NCBI RefSeq assembly: GCF_018394335.1
Contig: NZ_CP074572.1
Coordinates: 558,001 to 622,000 of the forward strand
DNA: 64,000 nucleotides
From: Shewanella dokdonensis
GTDB lineage: Bacteria > Pseudomonadota > Gammaproteobacteria > Enterobacterales > Shewanellaceae
Reading direction: 5' to 3'
This document shows positions 1-9,147 of this stretch, piece after piece. The stretch's first letter is position 1. Every line of letters begins with the position of its first letter. Under the pieces are notes generated by a model. That model was not told where the DNA came from, did no database searches, and saw nothing but the letters and a program-made list of their open reading frames with translations. Position numbers and translations under genes: made by a program.

Positions 1-557
1 GTGGTAATGGCGGTACTTTCATTGACCAACGTGCAGAGATCAAACGTTTTTGGGATCAGTCCGCCCCAATGCCGGGCGAAAGTGCTTATGAGCGTGTGAT
101 CAAAGAGAAATTAGGCGATAAAGCGGATGCCGCCCTCGATGTGGTTATGGGCTCAGGCATGAACCTGAATATCTTCCCTAACCTGTTGATTATCGGTAAC
201 CAGATCCAGGTGATAGAGCCACAAAGCGTGAACAAAACCCATATCAACTGGTATGCCACGGCGCTGGTAGCAGACGACCTGCCGGATGAAGTCAATTCAC
301 TACGCATGCGTTTACAAGAAGACTTCCCTTCCTTTGGCGAACCGGACGACTTAGCCAATTTCGAAGAGTGTCAAATCGGCCTCGAAATTGAAGAAGTCGA
401 GTGGGTACAAACGGGGCGTCACCTGGATACAGGCAAAGAATACATCGGCGCAAAAGGAATGCTAAGCGGCCCAGTTTCTGACGAGCTGCCGCTGCGGGTT
501 TTCTGGAAAGAATGGCTCAAGCGCATAGAACAAGGCAATTTGGGGGTAGCAAAATGA
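1..557 (+). CDS. Aromatic-ring-hydroxylating dioxygenase, alpha subunit (C-terminal part)
   Basis: The gene is open from the left edge (reading frame begins at base 3), so its start and the Rieske domain lie outside the window. The roughly 184 visible residues match the end of the ring-hydroxylase catalytic domain, including the stretch LNIFPNLLIIGNQIQV and a later YATAL strand typical of this family. The enzyme would insert both atoms of O2 into an aromatic ring, using electrons passed by the reductase two genes downstream. The TGA overlaps the ATG of the beta-subunit gene (ATGA), implying translational coupling. The substrate cannot be told from this fragment. Confidence 0.85.
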   Translation, partial: GNGGTFIDQRAEIKRFWDQSAPMPGESAYERVIKEKLGDKADAALDVVMGSGMNLNIFPNLLIIGNQIQVIEPQSVNKTHINWYATALVADDLPDEVNSLRMRLQEDFPSFGEPDDLANFEECQIGLEIEEVEWVQTGRHLDTGKEYIGAKGMLSGPVSDELPLRVFWKEWLKRIEQGNLGVAK

Positions 558-1195
558 GCGTGAATACAGATCCAATGCAGGATGGCTTCACCCTTGAAGA
601 CATTCTACGCGATACGCTTGAGTCAACTTATATTGACGATGCTTATTATGCCAAACTGCGTAACGACATGCAGGAATGGGAAGGCTGCGGCACAGTACTG
701 AATAATGAGGAACGCCACGCCTATGAATCGCTAATCCTCCATGAAAACTGGTTACTTGATCGTCGCGCCTTCGAAAAATGGTATCAGCTCTACAGCCGTG
801 AATGTGTGTATTGGGTGCCAGCCGTTGGCGATTTACCCGATGCCGAGCGCGCGGATCCACAGCGTCAGGTGACCATCGCCTTCGATGACCGCCGTCGTCT
901 TGGGGACAGAATTGTCTGGCTCAGAACTGGCGTGGCTTATTCTCAGCTGCCGCCGTCCTATACCTCGCATGTGAGCACCGCTTTTGTGCGTCTGCCTTCA
1001 GAAAACGCAGGTGAGGTGAAGATTCGTTCACAGTTTCTGATCCAAGAGATGCGCGCGGGCCATGAAATCCAAACATTTAGTGGTTGGATGGGACATGTCT
1101 TTATTAAAGAAGACGGCGTTACCAAAATTGCTCGCAAAGTGGTTTGCCTGCTTGATGCGCCACGCAACCACCACAATCTGACATTTTTGCTGTGA
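554..1195 (+). CDS. Aromatic-ring-hydroxylating dioxygenase, beta subunit
   Basis: This 213-residue protein has the length and sequence pattern of the small subunit of Rieske dioxygenases (SnoaL/NTF2-like fold), including WYQLYSRECVYWVP and FDDRRRLGDRIVWL. The beta subunit has a mainly structural role in the alpha3beta3 oxygenase. The ATG at 554 is preferred over an upstream in-frame start at 512 because a G-rich ribosome-binding site (542-546) sits just before it and it overlaps the alpha-subunit stop. The neighbouring reductase completes a two-component dioxygenase system. Confidence 0.87.
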   Translation: MSVNTDPMQDGFTLEDILRDTLESTYIDDAYYAKLRNDMQEWEGCGTVLNNEERHAYESLILHENWLLDRRAFEKWYQLYSRECVYWVPAVGDLPDAERADPQRQVTIAFDDRRRLGDRIVWLRTGVAYSQLPPSYTSHVSTAFVRLPSENAGEVKIRSQFLIQEMRAGHEIQTFSGWMGHVFIKEDGVTKIARKVVCLLDAPRNHHNLTFLL

Positions 1196-1204
1196 GATAA
1201 GCAG

Positions 1205-2248
1205 ATGAATATGACCACATCCAGAGAAGTAACATCTGATATTGCCCTAGCACCCAAATTCAGTTTGCGACTGACAGTGAAAGACAAAGAAACGCTCGCG
1301 GATGGCATCATCAAATTGCAACTTGCTGGTGATGACCTGCCATCTTGGGAACCCGGCGCGCACATTGAATTAGCGTTTCCTGATGGGTTAGTGCGTGCTT
1401 ACTCTATTGTTGCTGGTGAACCTGGGCTCAGTTATCAACTTGCCATTCTGCTTGAGCCTAACAGTCGCGGCGGCTCTCGATATGTGCACGAACAGTTGAA
1501 CGTTGGCGATGTCATCGCCGCAAGTGAGCCGAAGAACGCTTTCGCTTTAGAACCCGCCAGCCGTCACGTGTTCATTGCAGGTGGAATAGGTATTACCCCT
1601 ATTCTGCCAATGATCGCTCGCTTAAAACGCGAGGGCAAACCATGGCAACTTTACTATCTTGGCCGCACTCGTACACGGATGGCTTATCTGGCCGACGTCG
1701 AAGCCTTAGCTGGCGCAGCCACCGGCAGCGTTAGCCTACACATCAAAGACGAAGGCAGCCGTCTTGAGCTTACAACGCTTGTTGCAGAACTGGCAGATGA
1801 CACCGCGGTTTATGCCTGCGGCCCCAACAGTCTGATGGATGCTTTGTCTGCGGAGATCGCTCGCCGACCATCGATACATCTGTATATGGAACGCTTCGGC
1901 CGTGTTGAGCTTGCCCCGGTTGCTGAGATTGATGCAACGGCATGTGGTGATGAGACAACGAACGAAGCCTGTAACCCAGACGGTTCATTTGAGCTGGAAC
2001 TGAGCAAGTCTGGAGAAACGATTACCGTTGGTAAGGATGAAACCATTCTCGAATGTGTGCGTAAGGTGCGCCAGGGGCTTTCTTTCTCTTGCTCTGATGG
2101 CTATTGCGGTACCTGTGAGACGGCGGTTTTAGCCGGGACGCCGGATCACCGCGATACCGTACTCTCTGATCAAGAAAAACAGGAAAACCGCACCATGATG
2201 ATTTGCGTCAGCCGCTCCAAAACTCGCAAACTGGTGTTAGATCTGTAA
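1205..2248 (+). CDS. Dioxygenase reductase (flavin, NAD and 2Fe-2S domains)
   Basis: This 347-residue electron-transfer component takes electrons from NAD(P)H and delivers them to the dioxygenase. The order is a flavin-binding barrel (RAYSIV, about residue 75), a nucleotide-binding domain (GGIGITPIL, about residue 120) and a C-terminal plant-type [2Fe-2S] domain. The cluster Cys pattern is C-x4-C-x2-C in CSDGYCGTCE, with a later Cys near the end (MMICVSRS). The C-terminal ferredoxin domain is the arrangement of phthalate-dioxygenase-reductase-like proteins. The gene starts 9 bases after the beta subunit, so it is co-transcribed. Family assignment is firm; the substrate is unknown. Confidence 0.88.
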   Translation: MNMTTSREVTSDIALAPKFSLRLTVKDKETLADGIIKLQLAGDDLPSWEPGAHIELAFPDGLVRAYSIVAGEPGLSYQLAILLEPNSRGGSRYVHEQLNVGDVIAASEPKNAFALEPASRHVFIAGGIGITPILPMIARLKREGKPWQLYYLGRTRTRMAYLADVEALAGAATGSVSLHIKDEGSRLELTTLVAELADDTAVYACGPNSLMDALSAEIARRPSIHLYMERFGRVELAPVAEIDATACGDETTNEACNPDGSFELELSKSGETITVGKDETILECVRKVRQGLSFSCSDGYCGTCETAVLAGTPDHRDTVLSDQEKQENRTMMICVSRSKTRKLVLDL

Positions 2249-2438
2249 ATCAGCATGTTGTACCTATTAAAAATGAAGCGTCTTAACATCTGGGTTTATT
2301 TTATCGCATAAAAAACTGTGTCCAATGTAATTTATTGGCCCGTAATAATTCCATAAGCCAATTGACTGCTGACATCATATTAAATAAATGGTGGTTATTT
2401 TATATCTTAACTTTTGAGGCTTACTCAAGGAGTTCTTA

Positions 2439-3314
2439 ATGTCTGAAACACTTTATAGAAATTTCACATCCGCATCAGAAATAGATAAACAATATGATGT
2501 AGAAGCCACAGTTCCAGATTTTGGCGAATACGTTGCTTATTTTGTCAAAAACAGTGAGTATGCGAGAAATAATTTAAAGTGCACGTTAGATATTCACTAT
2601 GGCCCAACACGTGATGAAACATTAGATATATTTTACCCCTCGAAAGAGCAAGACTCGAAACTACGTCCGGCAGTCTTTTTTATTCATGGTGGTTATTGGA
2701 AAGCCACCACCAGTAAAGAGTGGAGTTATATTGCACGAGCTTTAGCCGACCTTGGCATAGTTACCGCAGTTGAAAATTACGCTCTTTGTCCAAAAGTATC
2801 CGTCGCTGAAATTGTCCGCCAACACCGTGCCGCCTTCAGTTACTTCTGGAACAATGCCGAGTCTCTTGGGGTAGACAGAAATCAAATCATGATTGTGGGG
2901 CATTCTGTAGGTGGGCACGGTGTTGCGCAACTACTGTCATCAGACTGGCAAAATGAATACGACATGCCCGCCACACCATATATCGCCGCCATTGCCGTTA
3001 GCGGTCTATTTGATGTCAGGCCAATTCCTCATACAACCGCCAATCCTATTTTAAAAATCACCCCGGAAAATGCCATTTCACTCACACCTGTATTAACCGC
3101 TGACCATGGCAAGGTGCCATTACTTGTAACTGTGGGCTCAAATGAAACAACGGAATTTCTGCGTCAATCAAAAGACTTTGCCGCGGCGTGTGAGCAAAGT
3201 GAATGGCAAGTGAGTTCCGCAATATTAGAGCGCAACCATTTTAATATTCTCGATGAATTTATACATGGCGAAGGCGTAATGATTGATTTCATAAAACATC
3301 ATTTAAAAATATAA
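2439..3314 (+). CDS. Alpha/beta hydrolase, kynurenine-formamidase-like
   Basis: This 291-residue cytosolic hydrolase has the oxyanion-hole motif HGGYW (about residue 84) and the nucleophile elbow GHSVGGH (about residue 155); the serine of G-x-S-x-G is the likely nucleophile. A late histidine (ERNHFNIL) completes the triad. The HGGYW pattern is typical of arylformamidase (kynurenine formamidase) and BD-FAE type esterases, so an amide or ester intermediate is the likely substrate. An AAGGAG ribosome-binding site precedes the ATG. A 190-base gap separates it from the dioxygenase genes, so it may have its own promoter. Confidence 0.8.
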   Translation: MSETLYRNFTSASEIDKQYDVEATVPDFGEYVAYFVKNSEYARNNLKCTLDIHYGPTRDETLDIFYPSKEQDSKLRPAVFFIHGGYWKATTSKEWSYIARALADLGIVTAVENYALCPKVSVAEIVRQHRAAFSYFWNNAESLGVDRNQIMIVGHSVGGHGVAQLLSSDWQNEYDMPATPYIAAIAVSGLFDVRPIPHTTANPILKITPENAISLTPVLTADHGKVPLLVTVGSNETTEFLRQSKDFAAACEQSEWQVSSAILERNHFNILDEFIHGEGVMIDFIKHHLKI

Positions 3315-3373
3315 AGCTATTTAAACTATCTATATTTCTTATCACGACCAATATCAATTAAAGGGAACAGGAA

Positions 3374-4193
3374 ATGACAGAGAACAAACAGTTTAAAATA
3401 GACACGGATTGGTCAATCTGGTCATTAGCCTACTGCCAAGTAGATATGGCGCAAGATTTTTCGGCGGTGCCGGGATCTATAGTAATACCGGTACTTCTAT
3501 GAGCCCCATGATTTATACCTTGTTGGTAGGGGAGAAGTAGGTGGAAAGCAGCATGTAGTCCTGGTCGATTGTGGCTTTCAGAACAACCATTGGTTGACTC
3601 GTTATGCCTTTTCTAGCTGGGAATCACCAGAAGATGTTCTGGGCCGTGTTGGTTTCACCCCTGAGGATGTAGATACAATTTTAGTGACCCATATGCATTT
3701 TGATCATATGGGGAATTTTGAAGCGTTTCCGAATGCGACACTCTATATACAACTTGATGAATACACAGGTTGGAGCAAAGCCGTTTGCGCGGCGCATCAA
3801 CATGAAACCGAAGAAGAAAAAGAATGGGTATTCACTTCGTTTGATCCAAATGATCTTATCCGCGCCACGCAAGGTATTACTGATGGACGGATTAAATTCA
3901 TCACAGGCGATGAAGAAGTGCTTCCCGGTATCACCGCTCGCCTAGCAAAAGATACCCACACCTTTGGTTCCCAGTGGTTTGAAATTAACACCCATAATGG
4001 CCCATTCATTGCTGCTGGCGACATTGTTTATTGGTATTCCAATATCGAAAAAATGTGGCCTCCTGGCTATCACCAAGGCAATGCGTTTAATCAAATTGAG
4101 ACTTACCGAACCATGCGCGGTGTCGTCAACAATAAATTTGAGCGCGTCATCCCTGGACATGATAGCGAAATTTGGCAGCGCCATGTCACTTGA
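3374..4193 (+). CDS. Metallo-beta-lactamase-fold hydrolase (AHL-lactonase-like), two frameshifts
   Basis: The gene starts at the ATG at 3374 after an AAGGGAACAGG ribosome-binding region. Three reading frames must be joined. The first shift is in the T run at 3457-3461 and the second in the G-rich stretch 3527-3533; restoring one base at each gives a continuous protein of about 273 residues. The zinc-binding motif HMHFDHMGN and the later PGHDSEIW are intact. The family includes N-acyl-homoserine lactonases and other lactone or ester hydrolases; here a ring-opening lactonase step is a reasonable inference. The two deletions are probably sequencing errors, but pseudogenisation cannot be excluded. 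Confidence 0.75.
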
Positions 4194-4384
4194 AAGCCCC
4201 AGCGGCAACCAGATTGCCGAGTTAAATCTTAAAGACGGTGACGCCTCTAGGCGCCCGCATAAGTCTATCGAAAAAACAATATATATTTGATTAAACAAGA
4301 TCTTATCTTGCCACACGTTGAGTAACAGCGCTGATAGACGCTTACTCAACGCCTTGATGTTATCTTTAGTAAGAGGTATGGAAT

Positions 4385-5088
4385 ATGAAACTCACGATTC
4401 TTGAAGTCGGCGAGGCCCCCAAGCATTACGCAGCCGTTTTGGCACATTGCCAGAGATGTTCAAACGCATGTTGGCTTTCCACAATCCCAATATGGAGTTT
4501 GAAGTAGTTAGCCTCATTTATGGGCAACCAGTGCCCAAAGTGGATGATCTTCAAGCATTATTTATTACTGGCTCATCCTATAGCGCTTATGACGACATTC
4601 CATGGAGATATGAATTAGAAGCGCTGATCCAAGCGGCATATGCGCAGCGCATACCTATGGTCGGCGTCTGCTTTGGTCACCAGATTATTGCGCAGGCGCT
4701 TGGCGGTACGGTGGAAAAAGTCGATAGAGGTTGGGGATTAGGTCGGCATATCTATCAGGTTGCGCCCGAAAATTCGCTAATCCACCAGCCAGAAGTCGCC
4801 ATCGCGTGTTCACATCAAGACCAAGTGGTCGCTGCGCCGGAAGAGGCTGAGGTGTTGTTATACTCTTCATTCACGCCGTACGCCGGGCTTATCTACAAGA
4901 ACGGTTACACCCTTACACTACAGCCGCATCCCGAGTTTGAGGTTGAATATGCTTACGCGCTTTGCGAAATGCGCCAAGGTATTGCGACTGACAAAGTGGT
5001 TCAAGACAGTAAGGCATCGCTAGCGCAACCATTGGACGGGGAGCTTGTCGGCCGAGTCATCACCAACTTCCTTACCGAGCGAGCCTAA
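4385..5088 (+). CDS. Class I glutamine amidotransferase (GMP-synthase-like), one frameshift
   Basis: The ATG at 4385 opens MKLTILEVGEAPK; the frame is lost near 4424 and resumes as LRSRFGTLPEMFKRM, so a single missing base restores about 235 residues. The nucleophile elbow GVCFGHQIIAQ (Cys) and the QPHPEF motif (His/Glu) complete the glutaminase triad. The protein resembles stand-alone GATase1 proteins used in some amine or aromatic degradation routes, rather than true GuaA, whose synthetase domain is absent. It is the last gene of the plus-strand catabolic cluster. Its role there is unknown. Confidence 0.75.
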
Positions 5089-5150
5089 GTGTTTACCGAC
5101 AGCACCGCTAGACCGTCGAAAAGAGAATTAACGTTATAGATAAGCCAGCG

Positions 5151-5174
5151 ACGGTTCCCGAATAAAGGAACCGT
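5151..5174. terminator. Hairpin between convergent genes
   Basis: An 8-base inverted repeat, ACGGTTCC and GGAACCGT, is separated by 8 bases between the convergent amidotransferase and RpiR genes. The position fits a shared bidirectional terminator. There is no clear T tract, so efficiency is uncertain. Confidence 0.45.
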
Positions 5175-5198
5175 TGAATACATTACGCCGTTAACTCC

Positions 5199-6089
5199 TC
5201 AAAAACCGCGAGCCGGTGGATCAAACTTGAGGATCTGACGGTCTTCATCATCTTGGCGTTGGACAAACTCTGCCAAGCGGTCACGTGCTGGCTTACCGAG
5301 TGCACGAGCCGTCTCGGATATCAGTAACTCAGTCACCGCAAATGCGGCCGTCATCGAATCAAAAGGCTCCAAGCCCTTGTTGCTGGCAGTCAACAACACA
5401 TTAGCTTTAGTGGCAAAAGGTGAAAGATACTGATCCGTGACCAAAATGATTTTGGCACCTTTGTTAAGTGCGTCCATGCCCCAATTAATGGTCGTTTGCT
5501 GGTAACGGCGAAAATCGAACACCACCGCCACCGTTGAAGATCGTATGTCGACCAAACTATGAATTTCAGGGGCACACACTCGCACCTGCGGCCGCAAAAT
5601 GGACAGATAACGATAAAGTTGCTGCGCCAAGACTTGGCTGAAATGCCCGCCTACCATCACAATGTCGTGCTCAGGGGCACAAAGTAACTCGACCGCCTTA
5701 GCGATTTCCGTATCACTGAGCGAGGCAAAGGTGTTGCGAATACTCTCCAGATACGCAAACTGCGCCTGTGCCGATGGAGACGTTTCATCTTGTCCTGAAC
5801 GGTTATGCGGGTAGCTTCCTACCGGAGAAAAGAGTCGATTCTGAGCTTCATTGCGCAGCGTATCTTGAAACTCGGCATAGCCATCAAAACCCAGTTTTTT
5901 GACGAAACGCACCACAGTTGGAGGACTCGTGCCAGAATTGGCGGCGAGCTGAACAACCGGAACCAGGCCACCCATTGGATAGTTTTCAGAAATGGCATTC
6001 GCGACAGCAAGTTCGGCGGGTGATAATCGGTCTCGCAGCGCCCTGATACGCTCAGAAACCGTTTCATTGTTTTCTATTTTTGTTGTCAT
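5199..6089 (-). CDS. RpiR/MurR-family transcriptional regulator
   Basis: This 296-residue protein has an N-terminal RpiR helix-turn-helix (about residues 10-85, with ANSGTSPPTVVRFVKKLG) and a C-terminal SIS domain (about 130-260, with IVMVGGHFSQVLAQQL). SIS domains in this family usually bind phosphosugars, but RpiR proteins also govern other catabolic operons. It lies tail-to-tail with the dioxygenase/hydrolase cluster and is the best candidate for its local regulator. Upstream (6090-6346) is a 257-base gap that must hold its promoter; I see no further gene there. Confidence 0.88.
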   Translation of the reverse strand: MTTKIENNETVSERIRALRDRLSPAELAVANAISENYPMGGLVPVVQLAANSGTSPPTVVRFVKKLGFDGYAEFQDTLRNEAQNRLFSPVGSYPHNRSGQDETSPSAQAQFAYLESIRNTFASLSDTEIAKAVELLCAPEHDIVMVGGHFSQVLAQQLYRYLSILRPQVRVCAPEIHSLVDIRSSTVAVVFDFRRYQQTTINWGMDALNKGAKIILVTDQYLSPFATKANVLLTASNKGLEPFDSMTAAFAVTELLISETARALGKPARDRLAEFVQRQDDEDRQILKFDPPARGF

Positions 6090-6346
6090 TTGACTATGTC
6101 TCGTTGTAATGCCACGGCAAACTGTAATCGCCCCTCATTACTGCTAGCTAATACACCGGGAAAACTCTTCGCAACACAATACGAATCGCGGTAACGGCAG
6201 AGTATATCGCATTAACCAAAAATCAAACTAATGATAACCCTTACAATTTCTACGCAGATGGGCGCAGATTCGAGCACTCAGGCGACAATGAAAGGAAACC
6301 GCCATAACCGCTTGAACGAACACCATGCACATTAGGATAACCAGCA

Positions 6347-7318
6347 TTAAGCAAAACTGCCTGTGGCCACTGGTGTTAGCTCCGTTAATAAAACTTGTGA
6401 TGGATCTTGCCGATATGCCTGCCGATGTTCCGTTGGCGAAGTACCATATAGGCGTTTAAACGCAGTACTAAAGGTACTTTCCGACACATAACCGAGCTTG
6501 TAAGCGATTTGTTTTATCGGCTCGCTACTTAACCGCAGTTCCCGACTTGCCAGACGCATTTTCCACTGGGTTAAATAATGAATTGCCGAGGTGCCAGTCG
6601 CTTGGATAAACAAGCGAGCAAATCCAGTGCGCGACATGCCCGCAACGGCAGCAAGTTCGCTAAGTTGCCAATTACGGCTCGGCTCGGTATGAATCGCCCC
6701 TAAAGCTTTGAGCACGCGGCTATCTTGCAGCGCTGCCAACCAACCGCTTAAGTCTGTAGCAGACGTCAGCCAGCAACGGATCCCTTCAATCATAATCAGT
6801 TGCATCAAGTGATTACCGGCCAATACGGAGCCTGGACGTTGCAACAGGATCTCTTTATGCAGACTGTCCATCAGCCAATTCAGCGTAGCCGATGTATCAG
6901 AACCATGATGGATGCATATCACCTCAGGCAACAGATCCAGTAACCAAGCCGATGCCACTTGATCAACTTTCATTTTACCAGAGAGAATAACGCTGTCGTC
7001 GCCACCAAGATCGGCAAAACCATCCGCGATAACATAATCCACCGCCGAGAGCGGCACGGGCGCTAAACGCGGATCCGTTGCCAAAACGAACGGCGCAAAA
7101 CGCGTCAAGATGACACCATCCCCGGCTAGTAACTGATGCCAACGTTGTTCCGCTTCCAACCGAAACCACAACTGCCCTTTTCTCAAGGCCAGAAACTTCA
7201 TGCCCACAAAACCATCGTAACGAATTGACCAGTCTGGCCCAGCCCGTTGCCCGATAGTGACATAACTGTGGGCCGCAAGTAGATGCAAAACATCAGATAA
7301 GGGATCTATGGTACTCAC
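6347..7318 (-). CDS. AraC-family regulator with cupin-type N-terminal domain
   Basis: This 323-residue regulator has a cupin_6-like sensor domain (about residues 10-190) and a double helix-turn-helix AraC domain (about 205-305). The second HTH contains IKQIAYKLGYVSESTFSTAF and ends in the family signature YGTSPTEHRQ. This type often controls the adjacent divergent gene. Here it faces the secreted SMP-30-like gene across about 160 bases, so that gene is the likely target. No operator could be defined by eye. Confidence 0.88.
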   Translation of the reverse strand: MSTIDPLSDVLHLLAAHSYVTIGQRAGPDWSIRYDGFVGMKFLALRKGQLWFRLEAEQRWHQLLAGDGVILTRFAPFVLATDPRLAPVPLSAVDYVIADGFADLGGDDSVILSGKMKVDQVASAWLLDLLPEVICIHHGSDTSATLNWLMDSLHKEILLQRPGSVLAGNHLMQLIMIEGIRCWLTSATDLSGWLAALQDSRVLKALGAIHTEPSRNWQLSELAAVAGMSRTGFARLFIQATGTSAIHYLTQWKMRLASRELRLSSEPIKQIAYKLGYVSESTFSTAFKRLYGTSPTEHRQAYRQDPSQVLLTELTPVATGSFA

Positions 7319-7479
7319 ACAAAAGTTCCTGCTACTTTAAACGATTAAAAGAGTACTTTCTTTGCGTTAAAGTAACAACTCTCAACATTGGAGAATCGGC
7401 ATCCTCTTTGCCATTGATGTCGAAGGTATTGCTGTTGCTCCAATATCCACAAGTTTGAATCGATCGAATAGGCTATCTC

Positions 7480-8495
7480 ATGAAAAAACACTATTGGCAG
7501 GCTGCATTGCCTTGTCTTTGCTGCCAGCAATTGCCAGCGCAGCAGACTCACAGCTCAATTACCCAACGGGTCACGCCGATGCCAATATCATCCCGTATCC
7601 TGATAACCAACTGCAAACCGCTCAAGCCGCTTTATGGCAACCTATTACCGACGACACCACGTTGCTGGAAGGCCCGGCCTTTGATAGCCACGGCAATCTC
7701 TATGTGACCGATCTGTATCATGGGCAAATCGTGAAAGTAGACAGCCATAAAAAGAACAGCATCGTCTTTAACAGCAAAGAGTACGCACCTTGCTCAATCG
7801 CCATTAAAAAAGATGGCAAACTGGTGGTGGCAGCGGTGGCGTTTGATGGCAGCAAAGGTAAGATTTTTTCAATGGCCCCGGATGGCAGCGACATGCAAAC
7901 CATAGTAGCCACTGATAAAGGCTTTCGCCCGAACGACATGGTGTTTGATAAAAATGGCGGGCTCTATTTTACCGATGCCAGCGGTGATAGCGGCAATCCG
8001 GTGGGCGGCGTTTACTATGTATCGCCAGACTTTAAAACCGTCACACCGATTTTGAAAAACCTGAGCGGAGGCAATGGCATCGCCCTATCCCCTGACGGTA
8101 AAACTTTGTGGGTGGTGGAGTTCTCAGCGGGCGTGTTACATCGCCTACTGATGCAAGATGCTACCCATATTCGTGCCTTTGGAGAAAACATTGCGTATCG
8201 CTTCAATGGCCTTGTAGCAGACTCAATGAAAGCCGATAGCGATGGCAACCTGTATGTTGCCTTGCATGGGCAAGGACGCGTCATTGTACTGAACCAGAAT
8301 GCCACGCCCATAGGGCAAATCACCCTGGCCGGCCGAGAACAAGGCCACTATTTGCGCTCTACCAATTTGGCCTTAAAACCGGGCACCAGAGAAGTGTATA
8401 TCACCTCCAGCAATGATGAAGCGTTAAAAACTGGCGGCGCAGTATTTAAAGCCTACGGTTTTGCACCCGCTATCAACCACTACTGGCAGCAGTAA
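7480..8495 (+). CDS. Secreted SMP-30/gluconolactonase-like beta-propeller
   Basis: The only upstream start in the main frame is a TTG at 7455 that gives an odd N-terminus. If one A is restored to the A run after the ATG at 7480, the protein begins with a classic signal peptide (MKKTLLAGCIALSLL, then AIASA). I therefore place the start at 7480 with a frameshift at 7483-7488. The mature protein, about 315 residues, carries repeated propeller blades with DxxGNLYV-type motifs (DSHGNLYVTD, DSDGNLYVAL) and GNGIALSPDG. The family includes lactonases and strictosidine-synthase-like hydrolases. It is likely periplasmic, with unknown substrate, and probably regulated by the divergent AraC protein. Confidence 0.75.
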
Positions 8496-8582
8496 TATTC
8501 TGACCAGATAAAGAAGCGCGCCTGCCTAAATAACGGTTTAGAGCTATAGCTCCCCCAAGAGGGAAAAAGCTTCTGGATACGG

Positions 8583-9113
8583 TTGCTCTTAAATGGGGTG
8601 ATTATCGTGCGCGTCTGGACTGGGATGAGTAACTGAGAAATAAATGCGCTGCAATGGGAGCACATTGATGTTGACCATCGTTTGATCCGCATTCGGCAAA
8701 ATTGAGTGAATGGAGAACTTGGGGATGTTAAGACTCCCAAGTCCCGTCTGGATCTGAGGATGTGCGATACACTTTTGATATGTTCACACGGTTGAAGGAG
8801 CGCCAGCGCGGCGATTCCAAGTTTGTGTTTACTCACCAGGGTAAACCACTCGATACCCCATTCAGTCAGTATCAAACTGTGGTATCCGACACTGAAGAAG
8901 GCAAATCTCATTCGTCACAGCCCGAATGACACCCGGCATACAGCAGCCGTGCTGCATATTGCGGCACACGAGAACCCACTATATATCTCGCAGATGTTGG
9001 GTCACAGCGATACCAAGTTATTGTTTAACGTATATGCACCATATGTGGCGTCTGGCCTTCAGTAAGTTAATGCGTGAAGGCTGTATGGAGCAGCTGCATA
9101 AAGTGATGGAATA
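8583..9113 (+). pseudogene. Degraded tyrosine recombinase (phage-type integrase)
   Basis: Fragments in several frames match a phage-type integrase catalytic domain: WEHIDVDHRLIRIRQ, then TRLKERQRGDSKFVFTHQG, then DTRHTAAVLHIAAHENPLYI and QMLGHSDTKLLFNVYAPYV. The R-x-x-H (RHTA) and G-H boxes are recognisable, but stops and shifts break the frame repeatedly and the N-terminal half is missing. It marks a former integration event at the boundary between the catabolic region and the rhamnose operon. No att repeat was identified. Confidence 0.75.
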
Positions 9114-9147
9114 AAAAATCGCGGCTAACTTTTGAGTCAGCCGCGAC
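9113..9147 (-). terminator. Rho-independent terminator of the rfb operon
   Basis: On the minus strand a strong GC-rich stem (GTCGCGGCTGAC pairing with GTTAGCCGCGAT, six-base loop) is followed by six T. It overlaps the rfbB stop codon and would end transcription of the rhamnose genes and possibly of the whole leftward locus. Confidence 0.85.

Noticed and set aside
4385..5088. guaA (GMP synthase)
   Set aside because: Only the glutaminase domain is present; the ATP pyrophosphatase and dimerisation domains are missing.
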